Shown: positions 36,256-50,229, numbered from the stretch's first letter. The stretch: 64,000 nt of DNA from Brevundimonas sp. 357 (GCF_003938605.1 NZ_RHWX01000002.1:186001-250000), one strand, 5' to 3'. The notes: generated from the sequence alone by a model not told the origin. Translations and numbers: made by a program.

Positions 36256-37035
36256 ATGTCCCCCGAACAACAGAAGCTCGCCAACGAGGCCCAGATGGCC
36301 TCGCCCTCCTATCGTCTGGCCGCCCTGGATCAGGATTTCCTGCTGGGCGAGTCGATGCGCGGCGTGCGCTTCCTGATGGAGTATGAAAAGGCCGAGCAGG
36401 CGCTGAAGGCCTGGGGCGTGCGTTCAACCATCGTCGTCTTCGGCAGCGCCCGCGTCGGCGTGAACGGCGACGGCCGCCACGCCTATTGGTACGAGCAGGC
36501 GCGCGAGTTCGGCCGCATCGCCTCTGAACGCGGCGGCGCCTTCCGGGGGGAACCGGGCGAGGTGCGCGACAACGTCATCGCCACGGGCGGCGGGCCGGGC
36601 ATCATGCAGGCCGCCAACCAGGGCGCGCATGAGGCGGGGGCGCCGTCGATCGGCTTCAACGTCACCCTGCCGCACGAACAGTTCCCGAACCCCTGGTCGA
36701 CGCCCGAGCTGACGTTCCAGTTCCACTACTTCGCCATGCGCAAGATGCACCTGGCCATGCGGGCCAACGCCCTGGTGGTCTTCCCCGGCGGCTTCGGCAC
36801 CCTGGACGAACTGTTCGAGATCCTGACGCTGCGCCAGACGGACAAGGCGCCGCCGATTCCCATCGTCCTGTTCGACGAGGCCTATTGGCGTTCGGTCATC
36901 AACTTCGACGTTCTAATCGAGCACGGCATGGTCAAGGCGTCGGACATGAACCTGTTCGCCTTCGCCGACGACGCCGAGACGGTGTGGGCCAAGCTGCTGG
37001 AAGGCGGGCTGAAGCCCAACTGCGAGATCAAATAG
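36256..37035 (+). CDS. LOG family (TIGR00730-like) protein
   Basis: A 259-aa Rossmann-fold protein of the lysine-decarboxylase-like/LOG family, whose tested members are nucleotide 5'-monophosphate phosphoribohydrolases that release bases such as cytokinins. The two diagnostic motifs are ATGGGPGIMQAANQGAHEAG and VVFPGGFGTLDELFEILTLRQ. The N-terminal extension of about 60 residues places it in the longer subgroup. ATG 36256 has AAGG six bases upstream and is preferred over GTG 36235, which would add seven residues. The physiological substrate is unknown. It stands between spoT and pyrE. Confidence 0.88.
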   Translation: MSPEQQKLANEAQMASPSYRLAALDQDFLLGESMRGVRFLMEYEKAEQALKAWGVRSTIVVFGSARVGVNGDGRHAYWYEQAREFGRIASERGGAFRGEPGEVRDNVIATGGGPGIMQAANQGAHEAGAPSIGFNVTLPHEQFPNPWSTPELTFQFHYFAMRKMHLAMRANALVVFPGGFGTLDELFEILTLRQTDKAPPIPIVLFDEAYWRSVINFDVLIEHGMVKASDMNLFAFADDAETVWAKLLEGGLKPNCEIK

Positions 37036-37080
37036 GGCGCGGGTTGAGAGCGACCGCTGCAGGGTCTAAGGACGGCTTTC

Positions 37081-37665
37081 ATGAACACTGAAGACGTCCT
37101 CAACGAATTCCGCGACGCCGGCGCCCTGCGCGAAGGCCATTTCGTCCTCTCGTCCGGCCTGCACAGCCCGGTCTTCCTGCAGAAGAACTTGGTCTTCATG
37201 GACGGCGCCCGCTGCGCGCGCCTGTGCAAGGCGCTGGCCGAAAAGATCGTCGCGACGGTCGGCCCGGTCGACGCGGCGATCTCGCCCGCCGTCGGCGGCA
37301 TCATCCCCGGCTATGAGACGGCCAAGCACCTGAACGTCCGCTCCATGTACGTCGAGCGCGAGGGCGGCGAGTTCAAACTGCGTCGCGGCTTCTCGGTCGA
37401 GCCGGGCGAGAAGATCGTCATGGTCGAGGACATCGTCACCACGGGCCTGTCGTCGCGCGAATGCATCGCCGCTATCCAGAAGGCGGCGGGCGAAGTCGTC
37501 GCCGCCGCCTGCATCGTCGACCGTTCGGGCGGCAAAGTCGATGTGGGCGTGCCCCTGATCGCCCTGGCCTCGATGGAGGTGCCCGCCTATCCGGCCGACG
37601 CCCTTCCGCCGGAACTGGCCGCCTTGCCGGTCGAGGATCCGGGCAGCCGTCGCCTGTCCAAATAG
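37081..37665 (+). CDS. pyrE: orotate phosphoribosyltransferase
   Basis: PyrE (194 aa) makes OMP from orotate and PRPP. N-terminal [21 protein letters not shown] is the long-form OPRT start, [34 protein letters not shown] carries the flexible catalytic loop, and [17 protein letters not shown] is the PRPP-binding motif. Length is typical of the alphaproteobacterial type. The gene is 15 bp upstream of pdxJ and likely in the same transcript with pdxJ, acpS and lepB. Confidence 0.96.
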   Translation: MNTEDVLNEFRDAGALREGHFVLSSGLHSPVFLQKNLVFMDGARCARLCKALAEKIVATVGPVDAAISPAVGGIIPGYETAKHLNVRSMYVEREGGEFKLRRGFSVEPGEKIVMVEDIVTTGLSSRECIAAIQKAAGEVVAAACIVDRSGGKVDVGVPLIALASMEVPAYPADALPPELAALPVEDPGSRRLSK

Positions 37666-37680
37666 GAAAGAGAGAACGGG

Positions 37681-38439
37681 ATGAAGCGTCAGCGGGTTCG
37701 TCTGGGCGTCAATATCGACCACGTCGCCACGGTTCGTAACGCGCGCGGCGGCGCTCATCCCGATCCGGCCCGCGCGGCCGAGGCGGCGCTGGCGGCCGGG
37801 GCCGACGGCATCACCGCCCACCTGCGCGAGGATCGCCGCCACATCACCGACGCCGACATCGACGTGCTGACGGCCCTGTGCCGCCGGGCGGACAAGCCGC
37901 TGAACTTCGAGATGGCGGTGACGGAGGAGATGCTGGCCATCGCCCTGCGTCATCGCCCGCACGCCGCCTGTCTGGTGCCTGAACGCCGCGAGGAGGTGAC
38001 GACCGAGGGCGGTCTGGCCGTCGCCGGTCACGAAGCCCGCATCGCCCCGGTGGTGAAGGCCCTGTCGGACGCAGGCATCCGTGTCAGCCTGTTCATCGAA
38101 CCGTCCGATGATCAGGTCGAGGCTGCCGCCGCCGTCGGCGCCCAGGTGGTGGAGTTCCACACCGGCCGCTATTGCCACCTGACCGACCCGGCCGTGCGCG
38201 CGGCCGAATTCGACCGTCTGGCCGCCGCCGCCGCCCAGGCCGACATTCTGGGGCTGGAGGTTCATGCCGGTCACGGCCTCGACTACGCCTCGGCGAGCGA
38301 AATTCTGGCCATCCGTGAGATCGTCGAGCTGAACATCGGCCACTTCCTGATCGGCGAGGCGGTCTTCGTCGGTCTGGACGCAGCCATCCGCCGAATGCGC
38401 ACGGCCATGGACGAGGCGATTTCAGGATCGGGGTCATGA
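37681..38439 (+). CDS. pdxJ: pyridoxine 5'-phosphate synthase
   Basis: PdxJ (252 aa, TIM barrel octamer) closes the pyridine ring of vitamin B6 from deoxyxylulose phosphate and aminoacetone phosphate. [22 protein letters not shown] is the N-terminal signature; [31 protein letters not shown] and [16 protein letters not shown] are further family blocks, and [10 protein letters not shown] and [15 protein letters not shown] form the phosphate site. A ribosome binding site (GGAAAGAGAG) precedes the ATG. The stop overlaps the acpS start (ATGA). Confidence 0.97.
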   Translation: MKRQRVRLGVNIDHVATVRNARGGAHPDPARAAEAALAAGADGITAHLREDRRHITDADIDVLTALCRRADKPLNFEMAVTEEMLAIALRHRPHAACLVPERREEVTTEGGLAVAGHEARIAPVVKALSDAGIRVSLFIEPSDDQVEAAAAVGAQVVEFHTGRYCHLTDPAVRAAEFDRLAAAAAQADILGLEVHAGHGLDYASASEILAIREIVELNIGHFLIGEAVFVGLDAAIRRMRTAMDEAISGSGS

Positions 38440-38837
38440 TCATCGGCGTCGGTGCTGATCTGTCTGACATCCGGCGTATCCAGGCGTCGCTGGATCGTTT
38501 CGGCGACCGTTTCAAGCAACGCGTCTTCACCGAGCTGGAGCGCACCCGCTCCGACCGCAAGGCCGACCCCGCGTGGAGCTACGCCAAGCGGTTTGCCGCC
38601 AAGGAAGCCTGCGCCAAGGCGCTGGGCACCGGAATGCGCTCCGACGTCTATTGGCGCGACATGGGGGTGGTGAACCTGCCGTCCGGTCAGCCGACGTTGG
38701 CCCTGACCGGTCACGCGGCCGAGCATCTGGCCCGCCTGACCCCGCCGGGGCAGGAGGCGCGCATCCACCTGACCCTCAGCGACGAACACCCCTACGCCCT
38801 GGCCTTCGTGGTGATCGAGGCCCTGCCCAAGGCCTGA
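38436..38837 (+). CDS. acpS: holo-[acyl-carrier-protein] synthase
   Basis: AcpS (133 aa) transfers 4'-phosphopantetheine from CoA to apo-[32 protein letters not shown] has the magnesium-binding Asp, and [21 protein letters not shown] has the catalytic Lys-Glu pair. Normal length. It overlaps pdxJ by four bases, and pdxJ-acpS-lepB-rnc-era is a conserved alphaproteobacterial order that is complete here. Confidence 0.96.
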   Translation: MIIGVGADLSDIRRIQASLDRFGDRFKQRVFTELERTRSDRKADPAWSYAKRFAAKEACAKALGTGMRSDVYWRDMGVVNLPSGQPTLALTGHAAEHLARLTPPGQEARIHLTLSDEHPYALAFVVIEALPKA

Positions 38838-38949
38838 CGCCGCCGCGAAGGTTGCGGTTCCTTCATCATCCAGAGTCTTGCTCGCGGCGGGTTCAGCGAC
38901 TACGCCTCGACCTTCAAACCCCGCGTTCGGCGGGGGATTCGAGCAGACG

Positions 38950-39876
38950 ATGAGCGACGACCCCAAGGCGAACGGCGGAGCAGCCGACCCAGCCCTCGAT
39001 CCGGCTGACCAACGGCCGATCTGGAGCGACGACGGCGACGCCCCCTTCGACATGGGGGACGACCCCGAAGCCCTCGACAGCGAGACCCCGATCTATGCGC
39101 CCCGGCGCGCCAGGAAGGCCAAGCGAGTGAAGAAAGAAAAGTCCGCGAGCAACGAAACGGTCGAGATCATCAAGACCGTCGTTTTCGCCCTGCTGATCGC
39201 GCTGGTGCTGCGTGTGCTGCTGTTCCAGCCCTTCACCATCCCGTCGGCCTCGATGGAGCCGAACCTGTACGAAGGCGACTACATCGTCGTGTCGAAGTGG
39301 TCGTACGGCTATTCCAAGCACTCGATCCCGTTCAGCCCGCCGGTGTTCAACGGCCGCATCCTGGGCAAGGCGCCGGAGCGCGGCGACATCGTGGTGTTCA
39401 AACTGCCGCGCGACAACAAGACCGATTACATCAAGCGGGTGATCGGCCTGCCGGGCGACAAGGTGCAGATGATGGCCAACAAGCTCTACATCAACGGCGC
39501 GCCGGTGCAGGACGTGGTGGTCAGCCGCGCCCAGATGGCCGACATGTTCGGCCCGCGCGCCGTGACCCAGGTGCGCGAGACTCTGCCGGGCGGCCGCACC
39601 TTCATGACGCAGGACTTCGGCCCCGGCGGCGATCTGGACGACACGCCGCTGTATGAGGTTCCGGCCGGTCACTATTTCATGATGGGCGACAACCGCGACA
39701 ACTCGATCGACAGCCGCGTCGAGATGTCGGCGGGCGTGGGCATGGTTCCGGCCGAGAATCTGGTCGGCAAGGCCGAGATCATCATGTTCTCGTGGACGCC
39801 GGGCGCTTCGCTGTTCAACCCGGTCAGCTGGTTCGCCAATGTGCGCTTCAGCCGGTTCTTCAAGATCCTCGACTGA
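38950..39876 (+). CDS. lepB: signal peptidase I (longer paralogue, in lepB-rnc-era operon)
   Basis: A 308-aa signal peptidase I. It has a cytosolic N-terminal extension of about 70 charged residues ending RRARKAKRVKKEKS, one transmembrane helix (about 72-92), then FTIPSASMEPNLYEGDY with catalytic Ser101. YIKRVIGLPGDKVQ has the base Lys, and FMMGDNRDNSIDSR is box E. Its position directly before rnc, whose ATG overlaps its stop (TGATG), is the standard place for the housekeeping lepB. The second copy at 18822-19589 lacks the N-terminal extension. The ATG at 38950 is chosen because the upstream open frame is Ser/Arg-rich and unconserved. Confidence 0.96.
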   Translation: MSDDPKANGGAADPALDPADQRPIWSDDGDAPFDMGDDPEALDSETPIYAPRRARKAKRVKKEKSASNETVEIIKTVVFALLIALVLRVLLFQPFTIPSASMEPNLYEGDYIVVSKWSYGYSKHSIPFSPPVFNGRILGKAPERGDIVVFKLPRDNKTDYIKRVIGLPGDKVQMMANKLYINGAPVQDVVVSRAQMADMFGPRAVTQVRETLPGGRTFMTQDFGPGGDLDDTPLYEVPAGHYFMMGDNRDNSIDSRVEMSAGVGMVPAENLVGKAEIIMFSWTPGASLFNPVSWFANVRFSRFFKILD

Positions 39877-40588
39877 TGGCCGGCGGACGCACGAACGTGC
39901 GCGCCGAGGCCGTGGCGGCCCTGCGCCAGCGCCTGGGCCATGACTTTGAGGACGCCTCCCTGCTGGAGCGCGCCCTGACGCACTCCAGCGTGGGCGAGGG
40001 GGCAGGGCCGCAGAGGCCCGCCGACAATGAGCGGCTGGAGTTCCTGGGCGACCGGGTGCTGGGCCTGCTGGTCGCGGATCGACTGGTGCGCGACTATCCG
40101 TCGGCGGACGAGGGGCAACTGTCCGCCCGTCTGCACGCCCTGGTGGACAAGAGCGCCTGCGCCCGCGTGGGCGAACGGCTGGGCGTGGGCGACGCGCTTC
40201 GCCTGTCGCCCGGCGAGACCAAGACGGGCGGCCGCAGAAAGGCCGGAGTCATCGCTGATGCTGTGGAAGCGATCCTGGCGGCCGTCTATCGCGATGGCGG
40301 CCTGATGGCCGCTCAGGCCGTGTTCGAGCGCGCCTGGGCCGAAGAATTGGCCGCGCCTCCGAGTGCGGCGGTGACTAACCCCAAGTCCGCCCTGCAGGAA
40401 TGGGCGCAAGGCCAGGGCCGACCGCTGCCGACCTATGAAGTGGTCCAGCGCACCGGCTCGGATCACGCGCCGACCTTCACGGTCGAGGCGACGGTGACGG
40501 GCTATGAACCGGCCCGCGCCCAGGGACGTTCGCGACAGGAGGCGGAAAAGGCCGCCGCCATCGCCCTATTGAAACGAGAAGACGTAAT

Positions 40589-40592
<4 letters not shown>
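39876..40592 (+). CDS. rnc: ribonuclease III
   Basis: RNase III (238 aa) cuts double-stranded RNA, including rRNA precursors. The signature NERLEFLGDRVLGLLVADRLV carries the metal ligands, and GGRRKAGVIADAVEAILAAVYRDGG has the second acidic pair. A double-stranded RNA-binding domain follows (about 165-235, NPKSALQEWAQGQGRPLPTYEV, RSRQEAEKAAAIALL). Its start overlaps the lepB stop by one base and its own stop overlaps the era start (TTGA), so lepB, rnc and era are translationally linked. Confidence 0.96.
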
Positions 40593-42797
<2,205 letters not shown>

Positions 42798-42803
42798 GGC
42801 CGA

Positions 42804-44426
<1,623 letters not shown>

Positions 44427-44867
44427 TCAACCGCCGGGTTTCCACGCCTCTGTCGGGTTGGTGTTGACCATCCACGGGATGCCGAACCTGTCGGTGAAGC
44501 TGCCGAAGCCGGGAGACCAGAAGGTTTCGGCGAAGGGCATCGACACCTTGCCGCCTTCGGACAGGGCGTCGAAGACCTGTCGCGCCTTGGCGAGGTCGTC
44601 GGTGTGATACGACACGTCGAAGCCGTTTTTGGGCTTGTCGATATTCGGCGCGAACTCGAGCGGCAGGTCGGCCCCCATGATCGCCTGATCCCCGATCTCC
44701 AGCCAGCCGTGCATCAGCCAGTCCTTGTATTTGGGATCGACCGGCATGTCGGGCGGGCCCTCGCCGTACGGAAAGGCGGCCGTGACCTTGCCGCCCAGCA
44801 CGCGGGCGTAAAACTCCAGCGCCTCGCGGCACTGGCCCTGAAAGCTGAGGCTGGTGACGATCTTCAT
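44427..44867 (-). CDS. VOC-superfamily (PhnB/glyoxalase-like) protein
   Basis: A 146-aa vicinal-oxygen-chelate fold protein of the PhnB-like group. MKIVTSLSFQGQCREALEFYARVLGGKV is the N-terminal module, and AETFWSPGFGSFTDRFGIPWMVN is the C-terminal module typical of this subgroup. Metal ligands of true glyoxalases are not evident in all positions, and the substrate is unknown. GAAGGAG lies about 7 bases before the ATG. Divergent from the SnoaL-like gene. Confidence 0.9.
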   Translation of the reverse strand: MKIVTSLSFQGQCREALEFYARVLGGKVTAAFPYGEGPPDMPVDPKYKDWLMHGWLEIGDQAIMGADLPLEFAPNIDKPKNGFDVSYHTDDLAKARQVFDALSEGGKVSMPFAETFWSPGFGSFTDRFGIPWMVNTNPTEAWKPGG

Positions 44868-44958
44868 GGGACTCTCCTTCGGATGGAGCCGGAACGCGCG
44901 AGGCGGGCGTCGTTTCCCGGCGCTTCCCCCATTGACGGAACAGGACTAGAACATCTCC

Positions 44959-45414
44959 ATGATCACCGCCGCCCTGATGATGCTTCAACTGTCCGCCGCG
45001 CCCGCAGAGACCGCGCCGATCGAGCGCACGCTGGACGCCATGCACGCCGCCGCCTCGGTGGCGGACGGCGAGGCCTATTTCGCGGCCTTCACGCCGGACG
45101 CCCGTTTCATCGGCACGGATGCGGCTGAGCGGTGGAGCCTGTCGGAATTCCGCGCCTACGCCACGCCCTACTTCTCGCAGGGCAAGGGCTGGACCTATCG
45201 CCCGACAGCGCGGACCGTGACCATCGCCCCGATCGAGTGCCGCTGCGTCGCCTGGTTCGACGAGGTGCTGGACAATGACGCCTATGGGACCACGCGCGGC
45301 TCGGGCGTGCTGCGTCTGACAGGGGACGGCTGGAAGATCGAGCAATACGTCCTCAGCTTCGCCGTACCGAACGACAAGGCGCGCGCCGTCGTCGACGCCA
45401 TCAAGGCCGACTGA
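44959..45414 (+). CDS. SnoaL/NTF2-like protein
   Basis: A 151-aa protein with a short hydrophobic start (MITAALMMLQLSAAPAETAP) that is probably a signal peptide, followed by an NTF2-like cone fold: TLDAMHAAASVADGEAYFAA, FTPDARFIGTDAAERWSLSEF, GSGVLRLTGDGWKIEQYVLS. The Trp/Tyr pattern matches SnoaL-like DUF4440 proteins, whose members bind small ligands or act as isomerases. Function unknown. The stop overlaps the recO start by one base. Confidence 0.85.
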   Translation: MITAALMMLQLSAAPAETAPIERTLDAMHAAASVADGEAYFAAFTPDARFIGTDAAERWSLSEFRAYATPYFSQGKGWTYRPTARTVTIAPIECRCVAWFDEVLDNDAYGTTRGSGVLRLTGDGWKIEQYVLSFAVPNDKARAVVDAIKAD

Positions 45415-46145
45415 TGGAGGTTCAGGACGACGCCTTCGTGCTGTCGGCGCGGGCGCATGGCGATACGGGGGCGGTGGTTGACCTGCTGACCGAGCGGCAC
45501 GGCCGCCGCGCCGCCTATGTCGCAGGCGGGGTGTCGCGTCGGATGCGGCCCTTCCTTCAGCCGGGCGCGCGGGTCGTGGCCGATCTGCGGTCGCGGACGT
45601 CCGATCAGCTGGGCTCGGCGCGGCTGGAGCCTGTGGGCGAAGGCCCGGCCGCCCTTTTCGACGATCCGCTGGCCCTGACCGGGCTGAGCGCCGCCGCTGC
45701 GGTGGCGCAGGGCGCCCTGCCGGAGCGGGAGCCGCATCCGGGCGCCTTTTACGCCTTCGAGGCGCTGATGGGCGCGTTTGCCGTGCCCGAGGTCTGGCCC
45801 GCCATTTTCGTGCGGTTCGAGGCTGGGTTGCTGGAGGACTTGGGCTTCGGTCTCGACCTGTCGCGCTGCGCGTCAACGGGATCGATGGACGACCTGGTCT
45901 GGGTCAGTCCCCGCACCGGCCGCGCCGTCAGCCGCGAGGCGGGCGCGCCCTATGCCGACAAGCTGCTGGCCCTGCCGCCCTTCATGCTGGGCGCGCAGGC
46001 CGGGCTGGGCGAGGGCGACGTGAAGGCGGGGCTGGAGCTGACCGGGCATTTCCTGGAGCAGTTCGTCTTTCATGCCCTGAACCGGCCGCTGCCGCCCGCG
46101 CGGATCTGGATGATCGACAAACTGGGCGAGGCGGGGCGGCTGTAG
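45414..46145 (+). CDS. recO: DNA repair protein RecO
   Basis: RecO (243 aa) loads RecA onto SSB-coated DNA with RecR. The N-terminal OB-fold begins EVQDDAFVLSARAHGDTGAVVDLLTERHGRRAAYVAGGVSRR, and the helical C-terminal part (FEALMGAFAVPEVWPAIFVRFEAGLLEDLGFG) is typical. The zinc-finger cysteines found in some RecO proteins are reduced to one (LSRCAS), as is usual in Alphaproteobacteria. It begins within the stop of the SnoaL-like gene (TGATG). Confidence 0.93.
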   Translation: MEVQDDAFVLSARAHGDTGAVVDLLTERHGRRAAYVAGGVSRRMRPFLQPGARVVADLRSRTSDQLGSARLEPVGEGPAALFDDPLALTGLSAAAAVAQGALPEREPHPGAFYAFEALMGAFAVPEVWPAIFVRFEAGLLEDLGFGLDLSRCASTGSMDDLVWVSPRTGRAVSREAGAPYADKLLALPPFMLGAQAGLGEGDVKAGLELTGHFLEQFVFHALNRPLPPARIWMIDKLGEAGRL

Positions 46146-46176
46146 TTCCGGGGAGACGGGATTTGAGCGTGTGAGC

Positions 46177-47250
46177 TTACCGGCTCAGCGCCGACAACCC
46201 CGCAATCGCCTCACGCATTTCCCTTTGCAGCGTCGCGACCAGTTCGGTGGCGGGCAGGGTGCGGCCCAGCGGCGCGGCTTGCCCGGCCCAATGCGGGGCG
46301 TAGCCGTTGTCGCCCTTCGCTCTGGCCGCCGCGTTCAGCGCCTTGCCGAGATTGTAGGCGTAGGGATAGGCGGCGATCTTCGTCTCATCGGCGCGGCGCA
46401 TGAAGGCGTTCTCGACACCGCGCGCCGGACGACCGGAGATGGCCGCGCTGACCCGCGTGCGCCCAGCCTCCGCCCCCGACAAGGCTGTCCGATAGGCCGC
46501 ATCCGCCGCCGATTCCGGGCAGGCGGCGAAAGCCGTGCCCATCTGCGCTCCGGCCGCGCCCAGCGCCAGCGCCGCCGCGATCCCGGCGCCGTCCATGATC
46601 CCGCCCGCCGCGACGACTGGAACCGGCAGGTCGCGCGCCAGCAGGCGCGTCAGCGGCAGGGTGGCGAAGCGCGGATCGTCGGCCGGCTCGAAGACGCCGC
46701 GATGGCCGCCCGCCTCGACCCCTTGGGCGATCACCATGTCGAACCCGGCGGCGACGGCGGCGCGGCCTTCCTCGGGCGTGGTGGCGCTGGCGATCAGGAT
46801 GCAGCCCGCCGCCTTCAGCGCCGCGATCTGATCGGCGCGCGGCAGGCCGAAATGGACGCTGACCACGGCGGGCCTTTCTTCGACCAGCACGGCCAGCTTG
46901 GCGTCGTCGGTCAGGAAGCTCTGATAGATGTCATTGAGTCGTTCGGGCGGGACGGCGTCGAACTCGCTGAAGATCGGGCGCAGGCTGTCGATCCATGCCG
47001 CGTCGCGCGTCGGATCAGCCGCGATCGGCGCATGGCAGAACAGATTGACGTTGAACGGCCGGTCGGTCAGCGCCTTGACCGCGCGGATGGCCTTGCGGCT
47101 CGCCTCGGCGTCTATCGCCCCCAGGGCGATGGAGCCCAGCGCCCCTGCGTTCGCCACGGCGGCGGCCAGTTCGGCGGTCGAGGTTCCGGCCATCGGCGCC
47201 TGAATCAGAGGAACGGAAAGGCCGAGGCGGTCGGTCAGGGCGGTCTTCAT
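46177..47250 (-). CDS. nitronate monooxygenase family protein
   Basis: A 357-aa FMN-dependent TIM-barrel enzyme of the nitronate monooxygenase/2-nitropropane dioxygenase family. Conserved parts are VPLIQAPMAGTSTAELAAAVANAGALGSIALGA, FNVNLFCHAP, VSVHFGLP, VIAQGVEAGGHRG (with the catalytic His) and VVAAGGIMDGAGIAAALALGAAGAQMGTAF. ATG 47250 has GAAGGAG seven bases upstream, which fixes the start. It probably detoxifies nitronates such as propionate 3-nitronate. It lies between recO and parC on the opposite strand. Confidence 0.92.
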   Translation of the reverse strand: MKTALTDRLGLSVPLIQAPMAGTSTAELAAAVANAGALGSIALGAIDAEASRKAIRAVKALTDRPFNVNLFCHAPIAADPTRDAAWIDSLRPIFSEFDAVPPERLNDIYQSFLTDDAKLAVLVEERPAVVSVHFGLPRADQIAALKAAGCILIASATTPEEGRAAVAAGFDMVIAQGVEAGGHRGVFEPADDPRFATLPLTRLLARDLPVPVVAAGGIMDGAGIAAALALGAAGAQMGTAFAACPESAADAAYRTALSGAEAGRTRVSAAISGRPARGVENAFMRRADETKIAAYPYAYNLGKALNAAARAKGDNGYAPHWAGQAAPLGRTLPATELVATLQREMREAIAGLSALSR

Positions 47251-47353
47251 CGAGGCTCCTTCGCGCGTTTCTGCACAGATAGGCGCTGACAATCCCGGCG
47301 TCAGGCCCCGGCTGCGCTAGACTTTCCTCGTCCGATCATTGATTCGAAGCCGT

Positions 47354-49555
47354 ATGACCATCCACACCCCGACGCCCGAAGGCGGCCGCATCGTCGAAGA
47401 GCCGATGGGCGATGCGCTGTCGCGCCGCTATCTGGCCTACGCCCTGTCGACCATCACCAACCGGGCGCTGCCCGACGTGCGCGACGGCTTCAAGCCTGTG
47501 CACCGGCGCATCATGTACGCCATGCATCAGATGCGCCTGAACCCGCAGGCGGCGGCGCGTAAATGCGCCAAGGTCGTCGGCGAGGTGATGGGCGGCTATC
47601 ACCCGCACGGCGACGCCTCCATCTATGAGGCGCTGGTCCGTCTGGCGCAGGACTTCGCCCAGCGCTATCCGCTGGTCGACGGGCAGGGGAACTTCGGCAA
47701 CATCGACGGCGATAGCGCGGCGGCCATGCGCTATACGGAGTGCAAGCTGACGCCCGCCGCCGTCCTGCTGCTGGACGGCATCGACCAGGACGCGGTCGAT
47801 TTCCGCCCGACCTATGACGATCAGGACGAGGAGCCGGTGGTCCTGCCGGCGGGCTTCCCCAACCTGCTGGCCAACGGGTCGTCGGGCATCGCCGTGGGCA
47901 TGGCGACCTCGATCCCGCCGCATAACGTGGGCGAACTGATCGACGCCTGCCACCTGCTGCTGGAGCAGCCGGACGCCACGACAGAGGATCTGGTGAAGAT
48001 CGTGCCGGGACCGGACTTCCCCACCGGCGGCGTGTCGGTCGAGAGCCAGGCCGCCATCCTCGATGCCTATGAGACGGGACGCGGGGGCGTTCGCCTGCGC
48101 GCTAAATGGGTCGAGGAAAAGCTGGATCGCGGCGCCTATCAGATCATCATCACCGAGATGCCGTATCAGGTGCAGAAGTCGCGCTTGATCGAGGCGCTGG
48201 CCGATCTGATCGAGAACAAGAAGGCGCCGCTTCTGGGCGACGTGCGCGACGAGTCGGCGGAGGATATCCGCCTCATCCTCGAACCGAAGAACCGCACCAT
48301 CGAGCCTGAAATGCTGATGGAAAGCCTGTTCAAGCTGTCGGATCTCGAGGTGCGCTTCCCCATCAACATGAACGTGCTGGACGCCACCGGCACGCCGCGC
48401 GTCATGGGGCTGAAGGAGTGCCTGCGAGCCTTCCTCGACCACCGCCGCGTGGTGCTGAACCGCCGCAGCCAGTGGCGCATCGCCCGCGTCGAAAAGCGCC
48501 TGCACCTGTTGGAAGGCTTGCGCATCGTCTTCCTGAACCTGGACGAGGTCATCCGCATCGTCCGCGAGGAAGAGCAACCCAAGGCCGAACTGATCGCCCG
48601 ATTCAGCCTGAGCGAGCTTCAGGCCGACTTCATCCTCGACACCCGCCTGCGTCAGCTGGCCCGTCTCGAAGAGATGACGATCGAGAAGGAATTCAATGAA
48701 CTGTCGGAAGAACTTGCAGCGTTGCGGGCGCTGACGTCTTCCGAGGCCAAACAGTGGAAAGCCATCGGCAAGGAGCTGGAGGCCGTGCGCAAGGCGCTGG
48801 TCTCGCCGCGCCGGACCGTGATCGGCGAGGCGGTTGACGCCTCAGCCTTCGTGGCGCCGGAAGCCTTCATTCCGCGCGAAGCGATCACCGTCATCCTGTC
48901 CGATCGCGGCTGGATCCGCGCCGCCAAGGGCAAGATCGACGATCCCTCCGAACTGAAGTTCAAGGAAGGCGACAAGTTGGGCTTCCTGGTCCCCGCCTAT
49001 ACGACCGACAAGCTGCTGGTCGGGGCGTCGGACGGGCGCATCTTCACCATCGGCGCCGACAAGCTGGCCTCCGGGCGCGGGCATGGCGAGCCGCTGCGAC
49101 TGATGATCGACCTGGACGAGAAGGCCGACATCATCAACGTCGTGGCGCACGAACCGAACGCCAAGCTGCTGGTCGCGTCGAAGGCGGGCTACGGTTTCGT
49201 GGCGCCCGAGAACGACCTTCTGGCCCAGAAGCGCGGCGGCAAGCAGGTGCTGAACGGCGAGATGCTGGCCATGCTGCGGGTCAACGGCGACCACGTCGCG
49301 ACCATCGGCGAGAACATCAAGGCGCTGATCTTCCCCCTGGCCGAACTGCCCGAAATGGGCCGGGGCAAGGGCGTGAAGCTGCAGAACTACAAGCAGGGCG
49401 GCCTGGCCGATGTGACGGTGTTCAACGCTGAACAGGGACCGGAATGGGCCGACGGCGGCGGCCGCCGCCGCAACTGGCCCGATTGGAAGGACTGGCTGGG
49501 CAAGCGCGCCGGGGCCGGTCGCCAAGGCCCGCGCGGTCTGCGCAAGTTCCGCTAG
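47354..49555 (+). CDS. parC: DNA topoisomerase IV subunit A
   Basis: ParC (733 aa) is the cleavage subunit of topoisomerase IV, which decatenates sister chromosomes. The winged-helix domain has [21 protein letters not shown] and [23 protein letters not shown]. The catalytic Tyr is in [16 protein letters not shown] coiled coil (about 370-500) and a C-terminal beta-pinwheel (about 500-710) follow. The tail GPRGLRKFR is basic. ATG 47354 with GAAG upstream is preferred over TTG 47339. Features of ParC versus GyrA were judged from the short C-terminal domain and the absence of a GyrA box. Confidence 0.95.
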   Translation: MTIHTPTPEGGRIVEEPMGDALSRRYLAYALSTITNRALPDVRDGFKPVHRRIMYAMHQMRLNPQAAARKCAKVVGEVMGGYHPHGDASIYEALVRLAQDFAQRYPLVDGQGNFGNIDGDSAAAMRYTECKLTPAAVLLLDGIDQDAVDFRPTYDDQDEEPVVLPAGFPNLLANGSSGIAVGMATSIPPHNVGELIDACHLLLEQPDATTEDLVKIVPGPDFPTGGVSVESQAAILDAYETGRGGVRLRAKWVEEKLDRGAYQIIITEMPYQVQKSRLIEALADLIENKKAPLLGDVRDESAEDIRLILEPKNRTIEPEMLMESLFKLSDLEVRFPINMNVLDATGTPRVMGLKECLRAFLDHRRVVLNRRSQWRIARVEKRLHLLEGLRIVFLNLDEVIRIVREEEQPKAELIARFSLSELQADFILDTRLRQLARLEEMTIEKEFNELSEELAALRALTSSEAKQWKAIGKELEAVRKALVSPRRTVIGEAVDASAFVAPEAFIPREAITVILSDRGWIRAAKGKIDDPSELKFKEGDKLGFLVPAYTTDKLLVGASDGRIFTIGADKLASGRGHGEPLRLMIDLDEKADIINVVAHEPNAKLLVASKAGYGFVAPENDLLAQKRGGKQVLNGEMLAMLRVNGDHVATIGENIKALIFPLAELPEMGRGKGVKLQNYKQGGLADVTVFNAEQGPEWADGGGRRRNWPDWKDWLGKRAGAGRQGPRGLRKFR

Positions 49556-49563
49556 AACCGCCT

Positions 49564-49580
49564 TTCTCCCAGAGGGAGAA
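49564..49580. repeat. small perfect hairpin after parC
   Basis: TTCTCCC-AGA-GGGAGAA lies 9 bases after the parC stop. No T-run follows (GGGTGACGG). The same arm sequence recurs at 51263-51281 and, extended, at 6286-6310, so these may be copies of one small repeat used at gene ends. Confidence 0.55.
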
Positions 49581-49654
49581 GGGTGACGGTGAATTCATTG
49601 GGTGTGAAGACGGGGCTCCCTCATATTCACGCCTGATCTTTCGGAGGAGGCTCA

Positions 49655-50224
49655 ATGATCACCTGGATCATCATCGGCGTCATCGTCGTCATTCTGCTGT
49701 TCGTCGTGGTCGGCGCGTACAACAGGCTGGTGAAGCTGGATCAGACGGCGAACCAGTCGTTCGCGGACATCGACGTGCAGCTGAAGCAGCGCCAGGATCT
49801 GATCCCCAATCTGGTCGAGACGGTGAAGGGCTACGCCACGCATGAGCGCGGCACCCTGGACGCCGTGACCCAGGCGCGCGCCGCCGCTGCGGGCGCTCGC
49901 ACCATCGATGAGAAGGTGCAGGCCGAGAATATGCTGACCGCGACGCTGGGCCGCCTGTTCGCCGTGTCCGAGGCCTATCCGGACCTGAAGGCCAACGCGA
50001 ACTTCCAGCAGCTGCAGATGGATCTGTCGGACATCGAGAACAAGCTGGCCGCCGCGCGCCGCTTCTTCAACAACGCGGTCAGCGAGTTCAACGCCGTGCG
50101 CCGCCAGTTCCCGACCGTCCTGTTCGCCGGGATGTTCGGCTTCGGCGCGGACAAGCCCTTCTTCGACGTGGGCGAGGGCGAACGCGCCGCCCTGAACGCC
50201 GCCCCGCCGACGGTGAAGTTCTAA
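49655..50224 (+). CDS. lemA: LemA family protein
   Basis: LemA (189 aa) has one N-terminal transmembrane helix (about 3-22, WIIIGVIVVILLFVVVGAYN) with the bulk outside or in the periplasm, forming a helical bundle: NRLVKLDQTANQSFADIDVQLKQRQDLIPNLVETVKGYATHE. The conserved RRFFNNAVSEFNAVRRQFP segment is the family hallmark. GGAGG precedes the ATG. It is followed after 5 bp by an M48 membrane protease, a partner seen with LemA in many bacteria. Molecular function is poorly defined. Confidence 0.93.
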   Translation: MITWIIIGVIVVILLFVVVGAYNRLVKLDQTANQSFADIDVQLKQRQDLIPNLVETVKGYATHERGTLDAVTQARAAAAGARTIDEKVQAENMLTATLGRLFAVSEAYPDLKANANFQQLQMDLSDIENKLAAARRFFNNAVSEFNAVRRQFPTVLFAGMFGFGADKPFFDVGEGERAALNAAPPTVKF

Positions 50225-50229
50225 GCCCA

